Shown here: positions 33,726-44,909 of the stretch, one piece after another
Layout: each line of letters starts with the position of its first letter
How positions within the stretch are numbered: position 1 is the first letter of the stretch
NCBI RefSeq assembly: GCF_034702125.1
Contig: NC_085875.1
Location: forward strand, 22,704,116 to 22,768,115
DNA length: 64,000 nt
Source of the DNA: Engraulis encrasicolus
Taxonomy: Eukaryota; Chordata; Actinopteri; Clupeiformes; Engraulidae
Direction of reading: 5' to 3'
The notes under the pieces: generated by a model
What the model was told of the DNA's origin: nothing
Databases searched by the model: none
The model's input: the letters and a program-made list of their open reading frames with translations, nothing else
Position numbers and translations under genes: made by a program

Positions 33726-34036
33726 TCAAAGACGTGAACTCTACCATACCAGAAATATGGAAACTGAATAGCAATGTAAATAAAATAATTGAAACTGAAT
33801 GAGGTGTCATCAAGTGAAGAGAAAATCCGAAGTGCTCAGGGAATTGTTCATAAAAATCTTGAAGGTGCTCTTTGGTGTTGGGGAAAAAACAATATCTTGT
33901 CAAAAAAGGGAGTGCAAGGCACTCTTCTTGTGGAAAAATATTAAAAAGCCTTTATTGAAACATGGCTAATAAAAAAACATGGGAACAGAGACCCACGCGT
34001 TTCGGCGCAAGCCTTCTTCAGGGTGAATGAGGTGTG

Positions 34037-34134
<98 letters not shown>

Positions 34135-34501
34135 TATGTGTGTTACAATAGTCTAATGATGCGAATTCCCTAATTCATGGGGTTTTTTTTAGCTGGAAGG
34201 CCAACGTATATAAAAAGAAAAAAAATAATGACTGGAATAGTTTCAAAACTGGGCCATGAATCTACAATCCATGACAGTTTAACATTATTGATGGAATTAT
34301 GGAAATAAAGCAACTTTTTCATGCTATTCTTATAAAAAGGCCTGGAGCTGTATGTTTGAATCTAAGTGTTTGCATTTAAGAAGTAGTAGATGTTGTATCC
34401 GTAAGATACCAGGCAGGCAGGGAGTGTTCTGGTCTTAGGGACCATTCAGTAATTCATCTCTTGATTTGTATGTTTTTTCTTGGGTAATTTAACAGTGTCT
34501 C
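33726..34501. other. Downstream of V segment C, with GT microsatellite
   Basis: No gene seen. It contains ACGCGTTTCGGCGCAAGCC and CTTCTTCAGGGTG, a repeat motif I associate with dispersed fish elements, and (GT)n at 34040-34130. Colinear with 57684-58450. Confidence 0.6.
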
Positions 34502-34734
34502 AAGAGTTCAGATGCAAAACCCCCTAACTCCATTTCTGAAGACCTGCACTTCTATATTTTTAGAGAATCCAGTTGTTGGTTTGGTTTACATTCATGTACT
34601 TGATAATACATATAAATAGTTATATTACATAAATAAAATAAAAAATATGCAATTTTTATAGCTTTGTATTAAATAAAAATGAATTAAGATTATTTTCTGA
34701 AATGGCACTTAGGGGGTTTTGCATCTGAACTCTT
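34502..34734. mobile_element. MITE with about 26-bp inverted ends
   Basis: AAGAGTTCAGATGCAAAACC at the left is mirrored at the right (CATCTGAACTCTT). A/T-rich core. The orthologous copy is 58451-58684, so it predates the duplication. Confidence 0.75.
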
Positions 34735-35370
34735 CGTATGTTAACGCCATCTACTGGCCAGTTTAATGAAACTTCTCATCTCTCGTGTCACTGCTCGCCC
34801 ACTTCTCGTCTGGAACGAGATTTCGGTTAGTAAACAAAACTTCAGTTGAAACGGCAAGCTGTTCCTTGCTCAGTGAATTGAATAACTTTAATGTTAAATA
34901 TAAACTCTTCAGTTATGATTCCCACAAGGGGGCAATGTCGGTAAGTTAAATTTAGTCTTACAAACGTATGTGTTTTATGGTCAATGTTTTTCCGGAAGAT
35001 TATTAGAGATGTGTTGAAACAAGAGGAGCGATACTGCTGCTAGCCTGTACAGAGGATTGGTTAGCTTCCCGTGACGGCAACGTTCATTATTTTCAATAGA
35101 AAATTATATGTGATTAATGAGTTTAATACAGAGATTGATGTGTGTGTATAGATGTTTATCTATAACATATTTAGAAAGACTATTTTGCTAATAGGTGTTC
35201 CTTTTCTGTTTAGTTTTACAGCATAAATATTACCCGGTGACACGAGTAATAAAGGAGAGGAGAAAATACAGATGATCGGTGGGATGTTTTTTCCTTTATT
35301 GTTTTCCTTTCCTGGCTGTTTATACGCACTGGATAGCTGAACATGCAAACGTTAAGTGAGGCCAGTACAT
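34735..35370. other. Non-coding spacer
   Basis: A/T-rich sequence shared with 58685-59063 and 59715-59880. Unit 2 carries a 0.65-kb insertion within it (59064-59714). No gene seen; homology between units ends near 35295. Confidence 0.55.
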
Positions 35371-36500
35371 TATTACCTTCGCCAAGACAAAGTCGGCGAA
35401 GGTTATGTTTTGACCGCTGTGTATTTATTTATTTATTTATTTATTTGTTAATATGTTTGTTTGTTTGTTTGTTTGTATGTACTTCGCATAACTCAAACAG
35501 AACTGAGCCGATTTTTATGAAAATTGGTGGGATGATTGGTCATGACCCAAGGAACAATTGATTAGTTTTTGGGAGCGATTGGGTCAAAGGTCAAAGGTCA
35601 AGGTCAAAATGTTTGTTTGTACTTCGCATAACTCAGACAGAACTGAGCCGATTTTTATGAAATTTAGTGGGATGATTGGTCATGACCCAAGGAACAATCG
35701 ATTACTTTTTGGGAGTGATTGGGTCAAAGGTCAAAGGTCAAGGTCACGAAAAGGTCAAAAACGTACATTGAGCCGATTTTTATGAAATTTGGTGGGATGA
35801 TTGGTCATGACCCAAGGAACAATCGATTAGTTTTTGGGAGTGATTGGGTCAAAGGTCAAAGGTCAAGGTCAAAATGTTTATTTGTACTTCGTATAACTCA
35901 GACAGAACTGAGACGATTTTTATGACATTTAGTGGGATGATTGGTCATGACCCAAGGAACAATCGATTACTTTTTGGGAGTGATTGGGTCAAAGGTCAAA
36001 GGTCAAGGTCAAGGTCACGAAAAGGTCAAAAACGTACATTGAGCCGATTTATATGACATTTACTGGGATGATTGGTCATCACCCAAGGAACAATCGATTA
36101 CTTTTTGGGAGTGATTGGGTCAAAGGACAAAGGTCACGAAAAGGTCAAAAACGTAAATTCAGCCGATTTTTCTGAAATTTACTGGGATGATTGGTCATGA
36201 CCCAAGGAACAATCGATGACTTTTTGGGAGTGATTGGGTCAAAGGTCAAGGTCAAGGTCACGAAAAGGTCAAAAACGTTTTTCTTTGCCAAGCACTATAT
36301 GCCAGAACAACGTGTGCATGCGGAATTGAATAAGAGGTCAAGACTGGGCCAAATATGTAATATTACGATATTCTGGTCCAATTTAAATGAACCTAACACC
36401 AAAATTTGGAGAATGTTACGCCCCACACTCTGAAGATGGCCAGAAAAAAAAAAAGTGGCGTAGGCGAAGGTTTGCGCTCTACCGAGTGCCCATTCTAGTT
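35371..36500. repeat. Tandem repeat array rich in AGGTCA half-sites inside an interspersed element
   Basis: The element opens TTACCTTCGCCAAGACAAAG and closes GCGCTCTACCGAGTGCCC. Between lie about six units of 115-140 bases, each with GCCGATTTTTATGAAATTT, GGTCATGACCCAAGGAACAA and GGGTCAAAGGTCAAAGGTCA. Open frames beginning MGQRSKVKV are by-products of the repeats. Absent from unit 2's equivalent position. Confidence 0.85.
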
Positions 36501-36549
36501 ATTACTATTATTCATACTATTACAGAACCTAGAGAATCTTTGGTGCAGG

Positions 36550-37371
<822 letters not shown>

Positions 37372-39264
37372 ATGACTCATAGCTCAAAAAGTCACAGTGT
37401 CTTCTCAAATTGGGTGCTCTTGGATGAAGGGGGTCAGTCTAATAATTCAACAAAAAAGACTCATCGAGGCAACTCCCAAGTGAATAATGAGGAAGTGAAT
37501 AAAAATTAAGTTATGGCTAAAGCATGATTAAAAGAGTAAACATGTTTAGACCAGACACCGTTGGAGGCTAGGATTTGGGGCATTGTTGCTGGGGTCACTT
37601 TCCTGATCCACTCACCATCATTTACATCATTATACTATATTCTCAGGCTCAAAAGATCCTTCCCAGAATCCGCCTGGACCTGCCTCAGGACTGGACCTGG
37701 CTGGATCACCTGGCTCATCCCTTCCATTTCCGGTGGAGGAGTATATCCTCAACCTCTCAGAGGAGTGAGTTGTGTTTAATTCCTGTAATTAGAATCAGAA
37801 TCAGCTTTATTGACCCAGTATACATTTTTGTCTGCAGTCTTCAGTAGTTCTCATTACAAAACAGTGCAAAACAAAAGTAAACTAGAAATGCACTCAGAGA
37901 GTGCAGACCTCTGTCAAGGAAGCTGTTTGATAGAACATTTGACTATGTTACATCATATTTTTATGAAGCCGTTCTGCCTTCCTTTTGTGAAATTAAAAAC
38001 TGGAATGTCAAAATTTGCCCTGTCCTGTAGTTCAATTTGCGGTCATGGTGAAGAATCTTTAAAAAAATTCTCATTCTGGTTCGTGATCCGGATCACCACC
38101 AAAATGTAATCACTTGTTCCTTTGGTCATTTCCAAGAACTCCACAAAGTGTCATCCAAATCCGTTCATGGATTTTTGAGTTATCCTGCTGACAAACAGAC
38201 AGACAAATAAACAAACAAACAGACAGACAGAGACAAACCCATGCGACTCAAAACGTAACCTCCTTGGAGGAGGTAAAAAGTTATGATGATGGCAAAAGTT
38301 AGTGTGAAAAGAAAACTATAAAGATATCTTTCTATAGTCACATGATTGCCATTGTACAGACTAGGGGTCGACAGATACAGGTTTTTCAATGGCCGATGTG
38401 ATACCGATTTTTTTTCATCACCCTTGGCCGATACCCGATATTTGAGGCCGATATGGGTAAAAAAAAAATTTAAATGACAAATATTCCAGGTCTCAAGTGA
38501 AAAATAAACATTTATTTAACATTATTTAACATTATCAAATTGAGGTAGAACGTGTAACATTTAGACACCCACTCTAACAATGAAGTAATGTCTAAAAATC
38601 AAGTAATACAAAAAAAAAGTGTCTTGGTGCTTTTAAAAAACCCGAATAACATAAAATAATAATAAATAGTCCGTATCGGCCAAAACCACATGTGTATCGG
38701 ACGATACTGATACACTTAAAATACGCAAATTTCTGCCGATATCCTTAGTACAGACACTCACCATTTCCCAATGTCAAGTGTTCTAGCCTTGGTATTGCGT
38801 GAAACACCTAGTAATTGGATGCTCTTTGGTGAACTCTGCAGAGTATCCAATCATTAAGCTTTTCACGCACTACCAAGGCTAGAACACTTGACATTGGGAA
38901 ATGGTAATAGTTTGAGTCTTTTTACATAGGTTGCATCTGTTTAAATCTCTCAATCGTATGTTTTTTTCAATTCTAGGGAATGGAAGGCTTTCAGCAACAT
39001 GTTAGAAACTCCTGTAAGTACAGCTGCATAAACAAATATGTTCAATGTTTTCTTCAAACAGGTATGAAGTTATCTGTTTTTGCCTGTTTTATTTTAGTTT
39101 AAATCACATTTTTTTGTTGACCCCCAGATGACAAGGAGCCAGTTTGTGGAGCTCTCGAAGACTGTCCTGAAGGTGTTTAGCCTGGGCTCATTTCGTCTGG
39201 TTCTGCCAACTTTGATCCACCGCGGATTTGATGAGCTGAAGAGCGACTCAGATACATCCTCAAG
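37372..39264 (+). CDS. Unrecognised multi-exon repeat protein, copy 3: exons 1-4
   Basis: Exon 1 37372-37479 (MTHSSKSHSVFSNWV), exon 2 37667-37764, exon 3 38977-39013, exon 4 39128-39264. Splice dinucleotides and phases are the same as in copy 2. Exon 1 differs by three residues (R3H, R8H, P32R); exons 2-4 look identical in protein. Maintenance of the same eight-exon frame in two full copies is the main support for the model. Intron 4 runs to 44910 and contains a foldback element, a piggyBac-like element and a long-TIR element, but no gypsy. Confidence 0.68.
38362..38747. mobile_element. hAT-type MITE in intron 2 of gene copy 3
   Basis: Same insertion as 13404-13788, flanked by GTACAGAC at 38354-38361 and 38748-38755. 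Confidence 0.85.
38760..38905. repeat. Hairpin MITE, paralogue of 13801-13945
   Basis: Arms of about 45 bases with one mismatch from a G-to-T change in the left arm. Confidence 0.85.
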
Positions 39265-39287
39265 GTAAAATAATTTAAAAAATAATA

Positions 39288-40898
39288 ACTTGATAACACT
39301 TTATTTTAGGGATACATCTATTAGCACTAATACATACAATATTAATGCCTGTGTAAGTCACTTGTAAGGCATGTACTAAGCAAAATCAGACAGTTGTTAA
39401 GCATGTATTCACAAATGTCTTGTTCATGCCCAATTAGGGGTTTATTACTAATATGACCTTAGTAAGGGCCAGTAAGCCTATATTTCTATTTATTAGTAAG
39501 TAGTAAGTTGCAGAATACAATGTGTATAAGCTCCCGACACACTGTGTGAACAAACCCTGAACAGTGTGAAAACAGAGGTGGAATAAGGGTCCCTATTCTA
39601 AAGTGGTGCATTGCTCAGCCCAGATGGCTTAGGGCCCCTGCACTACCAAGGACCCCCTCAGTACCTAGGGCCCCCACACCACACAGGCCCGCACTACCTA
39701 GCCCCCCTGATCAGCAAAGCGTAAGGATATATTAAATAATTATGTTTTGAGCAGTGGAGACATCTAGCATTCTCTTGTTCATATCAAGAGTTAAAGGGAA
39801 CAGGAGCTTTTATATAGCAAGGACTGAACGTACACTAGTCAATGACGGTGGGTTGGTGAGATGTATTTTTTTCATGTACCATTGAGTTTATTTGTAAGAA
39901 TCCCAAAATAAATGCAGAACATTAGAATAATAGTTTTGAAGCGAAACTAAACTATTATTTTGTGATAATTAAGTTAATGTTCGAGAACATTAGCTCCAAG
40001 AAGTGCAATGCATGATGGGTACGCAATCTAGGCCTACAGACAACCTACCCGGCTCTGCGTCTACCTACGTCCTTAGCTCCTCCCCTCACTCGTGCAATTT
40101 AGTTTTTATCCAAACAATTTGCCATGTATGTTACAACAGAAATATTATCATTGCTGCATTGGCCATGCATTGCATTTCTGACAAAGGGTGTACCCATCAT
40201 GCACTGCACTTCTTGGAGCTAAGTTTCTCAAACATTAACTTATTTATTATCACAAGGGAATACCTTCGTTTTGCTTCCAAACTATTACTCATCGTTATAT
40301 TCTGCATTTATTGTAGGGTTTTTACAATTAAAACGAATTGGTGTATGAAAAAATTACATCTCACCACCCCACCGTCATTGAGAAGTTTACATCCAATCCT
40401 TGCTATATAATGCTTCATATTATCCTTTTCCATACTGAGTTTAAGAAGTGAGAAGAACTATGTTTCTAATTAGACTGATGCATATTTGAATAAGTTCTTA
40501 CACTTTGCGCCCCAAGGGGGCTGAGTAGAGTGGGGGCCCTAGGTAGTGTGGGGGCCCTAAGCCATGTGGGATGAGCAATGCTTCACTTTAGAATAGGGAC
40601 CCTTATTCCACATCTGTTTTCACACTGTTCAGGCTTTGTTCACACAGTGTACCAGGAGCTTATACACATTGTATTCTGGCCCTTACAGCTTACTCATAAA
40701 TATAAATCTAGGTCTACTAGGTCCTTACTAAGGTTATATTGGTAATAAATCCCTTATTGTGCATGAACAAGACATTTACGAATAAATGTCTAACAACTGT
40801 CTGATTTTGCTTAGTACATGCCTTACAAGTTACTTACACAGGCATTAATATTGTATGTATTAGTGCTAATAGATGTATCCCTAAAAATAAGTGTTACC
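39288..40898. repeat. Uninterrupted 1.6-kb foldback element, intron 4 of copy 3
   Basis: Left arm from AACTTGATAACACTTTATTT; the right arm ends with its approximate complement. Matching inverted stretches run to a centre near 40100 (GCATGATGGGTAC against GTACCCATCATGC). It shows the empty gypsy site at about 40417-40430. The forward frame at 40003-40410 lies across the centre and has no protein features. Confidence 0.72.
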
Positions 40899-41180
40899 TA
40901 ACTTGATAACACTTTATTTTAGGGATACATCTATTAGCACTAATGTATACAATATTAATGCCTGTGTAAGTCACTTGTAAGGCATGTACTAACTTCAATT
41001 CAGCTTCAATAGAATGCTATGAAACGTCCAGGAATATTCTCTAAGCTGGACATCTGGCAATTTTGTGTAAATGTCAACATTCTGAAACAAAAACTGCATA
41101 TATGTAACATTCTACTTGCTTCTTGGTACAGAACGTGGTGTGGTGAAATATTCCCATATTTTGGCATCATTCCTGCTTAA

Positions 41181-42482
41181 CCCTTATGTTGTGTTCGGGT
41201 CATTTTTGACCCGTTTTCAAATTTTAGTTTGAAAAAAACACACTTTCCTTTATTTTCTTGGAATAAGGCTTCATCTAATCCTCAGTCACAATCATTGCAA
41301 CACACAAAAAATATGTTTTATCATTTTAGTCAATTCTAAAGGTCCAAAAAAAAAAAAGTTACATCTGTGGTGTTCAGGGTCAAAATTGACCCTGCATAGA
41401 TTTTTGGCTGTTGTATGCATTTCTGAAAAGCTGTTGGCTGCCCCTTGTCTTTAGTTTGGTGATTTATGGTGATGAAAATATATTTCTTGCCTGAAATTTT
41501 TTTTGCCAGCTTTTTCATATTCCAAATCCAATATGGCCGCCGGACAGTCCCATACACTACAATACGTCATATCTCCTGTTGTGAAAGGAGTACAGATGTA
41601 TTTCTGGTGTCTACTCATATGTTTTCATGGTCAGGAAATTAATTTCTGCGTTATATAATGAGATTTTTTGCACATTTGTTTGCAAAATGCATTTTTGCAC
41701 ATTATTTTTTCCCAAAAAACATATCAAAATTCATAATGGCACCCAAACATGTAGAACTGGTCTTATACTTTCCATAAAGTTGATGTGGCAATGACATAAT
41801 GGTCCATGTTCATGGCATAGGGGATTCAGATGAATAGTGTGACTTTTTCATGTTAATTGATGTGTTAATTTCCAATATATTTGCATTAGATTGGTGGAAT
41901 AGCTGTGACTCGGACAGAATTGTTATTTTGTATATTTACCACACTAAAATCATATAAATATTGAAAAACACCAAGTCAACATATTTAAACATTGATTTTA
42001 TGCACTGAAAAACTAATTTAGTTGACATTTGGTCTTTATCTTGCTATAAATCTCTTTGGGTTGGTTTGGACCTCAACACCACAAATGCCACTATTGATGA
42101 TATTTTTCAATATTAGAGAAAAACCAATAAAATAAATTTGGGGGTTGTTGTACTCTCATATCATCTGTAATACATGGGCAACACAATCACTAATTATATC
42201 ACTTTAGGAGGTATTAATAGTGAATTTATGCAGATTTTGATAGTTTTGGTCATCAAAAACGATTTGCATAATGTAGGACAAAAGACCAGTAAAGTCAAAA
42301 AGATGAATACATAAAGTAATATTTCCATCGATATGAATACATACCAAGTTAGCCATGAGATGAAAAACAATATTTAATGATAACTCGTGTTTTGGGGTAT
42401 TTTATGGCTGAGTTTTGTTATCACGGGTCAAAAATGACCCGAACACCACAGGTGTATGCAGCTTACGAACACAACACAAGGG
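41181..42482. mobile_element. piggyBac-like TTAA element in intron 4 of copy 3
   Basis: TTAA at 41177-41180 and 42483-42486; ends CCCTTATGTTGTGTTCGGGT and, reversed, CCCTTGTGTTGTGTTCG. Copies 1 and 2 read CCTGCTTAATGTACTTC with no insert. Near the ends, GGGTCATTTTTGACCC and GGGTCAAAAATGACCC are short hairpins. Non-coding. Confidence 0.88.
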
Positions 42483-42711
42483 TTAATGTACTTCTCACAT
42501 TCCTGCTATGTATGGAGACGCACCTGTGCTAGATGAAAATTTTACCCATGTTAAAATGGCGGTGCTCCCGGCCAGGCCATGTCACGTGATTGTGACGGCA
42601 TCCCGATTCCAGACTTAGAGAAAACTGGGGCTACAGCTACAGCAACTTCATGTACAATCTTGTTTTTTTTTAACACAGATAAAATACACAGTAAAAAAAA
42701 TGCAGTGTTAA

Positions 42712-44681
42712 AGGGCAATTCCGGCCAGTTTGGATTCATATCCCATCTTGGGTGGACCCAGGGAAAAGGATGAAAGGCGAAACCGCGAGAAATTTTCATG
42801 CGTGCTGCGCAAAGTTGTTCAATTGCGCTGTTTTCGGTTAAACCCTGGCCCGTCGGGCAGGTATTTGACCTGTTTTAAAGCTCCTAGCGTGAATTAAAAC
42901 CCTTTGAACGATTTGGCTGTGGTGTGTGGGTCCATACAAGTCGATCTAGTGGTTCACAGTTCCATTAGGTAGCACAGGTACGATACAACAGGAGTTTTCA
43001 AAAGTGGCGCACCTACCTCTCTCAGCTTCCGCCTTCCAACTACGTCCGCAAAATGGTTTGCCAAAGTGATACTTCATAGTAATCCATTTTATTTTTGTCC
43101 ACCAAAGACGAGCCACAAGAAACATATTCACACGTTCCCATGCCCTGTGTTGTTATTGTCTCGCAGATTCACTTCTCTTTCACTGAACGCAGTTTAGTGA
43201 CGTCACGGTGTCACATGACTCCTGGAAGGAACGCAATTCGCTCATCCAGTTATTATACAGACGCGAGAGAGAGAGGCGCTGTCGTAATATACTGTTCTGT
43301 CCTTATCTGAGTGTTAGCACAGCAGTGGAGCGTACACAGACTTGACAGGCAGCTAAACTCGTTTTTCTTCCAACGTGGTATTTATTTGGTCGAAAACAAC
43401 GTGTGAAACTGTAAACAAACAATCAAAACCACTTATTAGGCGTCTGCCTAAACCATAGGGCACTACACTGTAACAACAATTGTGCTAGCAAGCCATCAAC
43501 ACAAGAAAATATATGAAACGTTACTTATCCTACTTCAACACGCTACAATAGATTAAACACATATTCACGCTATCATAAAATTGTAATATCAAGCGATGAT
43601 GAGAACAGAATAAGAAGGTATGCGTTGTTATAAATATGAGACGAACGTCAGCATCATAACGGTTAGCTAAATTAGGTTACGATGACACAGAGAAAAGCAC
43701 CCATACAGTTCACTAACGTTGACACAATCAATACGAACAGGTAGGTATTATAATCTTAAAAAACACTTACAGACATTGCTGCCTTAGAGAGGACATTAGT
43801 ACTCCGGTACACCGTGTAATGAAGTTACCGGTATTATCTTCGGCATTCATTAAGTTACGTGTTGTTTCTTCACAACATTTCCATTCATTCCCAAGAGTTT
43901 ACAACTGCTGCCATAGAAACGGGCACACGCAACCAGGACCCCACGTCAAAATAAGAGCATGAAACTCTGCACCCCGACATACCAGCAAATTATACCAACA
44001 AACATTCAACTTAGCTTCTCTTTTCATCAGTTTCACTGGGGGCAGAACATATACTGTTTGATATTTTGAGATGGATCCTCCGTTGGGTTGGTTAAATTGA
44101 AGAGTTTGGTGGCCATGGTTATCTTTTTGGAACCAGAATATTTGTTACAGATAAAGAATTATTCCTTCCAGGAGTCATGTGACACCGTGACGTCACTAAA
44201 CTGCGTTCAGTGACAGAGAAGTGAATCTGCGAGACAATAACAACACAGGGCATGGGAACGTGTGAATATGTTTCTTGTGGCTCGTCTTTGGTGGACAAAA
44301 ATAAAATGGATTACTATGAAGTATCACTTTGGCAAACCATTTTGCGGACGTAGTTGGAAGGCGGAAGCTGAGAGAGGTAGGTGCGCCACTTTTGAAAACT
44401 CCTGTTGTATCGTACCTGTGCTACCTAATGGAACTGTGAACCACTAGATCGACTTGTATGGACCCACACACCACGGCCAAATCGTTCAAAGGGTTTTAAT
44501 TCACGCTAGGAGCTTTAAAACAGGTCAAATACCTGCCCGACGGGCCAGGGTTTAACCGAAAACAGCGCAATTGAACAACTTTGCGCAGCACGCATGAAAA
44601 TTTCTCGCGGTTTCGCCTTTCATCCTTTTCCCTGGGTCCACCCAAGATGGGATATGAATCCAAACTGGCCGGAATTGCCCT
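42712..44681. mobile_element. Long-TIR DNA element (520-bp arms), TTAA target
   Basis: Arms 42712-43231 and 44162-44681 are inverted copies with only a couple of mismatches by eye; the ends are AGGGCAATTCCGGCCAG. TTAA lies at 42708-42711 and 44682-44685, and copies 1 and 2 have a single TTAA there (GTGTTAATTCAAC). The 930-bp centre has no clear frame. TTAA targets occur in Kolobok and piggyBac superfamilies; the A/G start favours Kolobok, but this is an inference. The identical 61-codon frames in both arms are mirror images, not genes. Confidence 0.88.
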
Positions 44682-44909
44682 TTAATTCAACACTTAGAGA
44701 GTACTCCGAGACCAAATAGATGATGTTAAATCAAATCTCTAAGTGTTATATTACCACTGTATGTTCTTTTTGCTGTTTACGAAGCAGCTCTCTGGCATCT
44801 TCATCTGAATCTTGCCTGAAAAAGTTAACTCTCTGAAGTCAGCCACTGAAGACAAATCTAGTACAATCTTTTAAACTTTTGCCTGTTTGTTTTTTATGTC
44901 TGGTAATAG

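Noticed and set aside
35558..36175. Series of forward frames starting MGQRSKVKV
   Set aside because: Products of the tandem repeat with AGGTCA half-sites; no gene structure.
35371..36500. Possible CRISPR-like array
   Set aside because: Repeats are long, degenerate and without unique spacers, and the genome is eukaryotic.
42946..43131. Identical 61-codon frames in opposite orientation here and at 44262-44447
   Set aside because: They are the two inverted arms of one transposon; no homology to a protein that I recognise.
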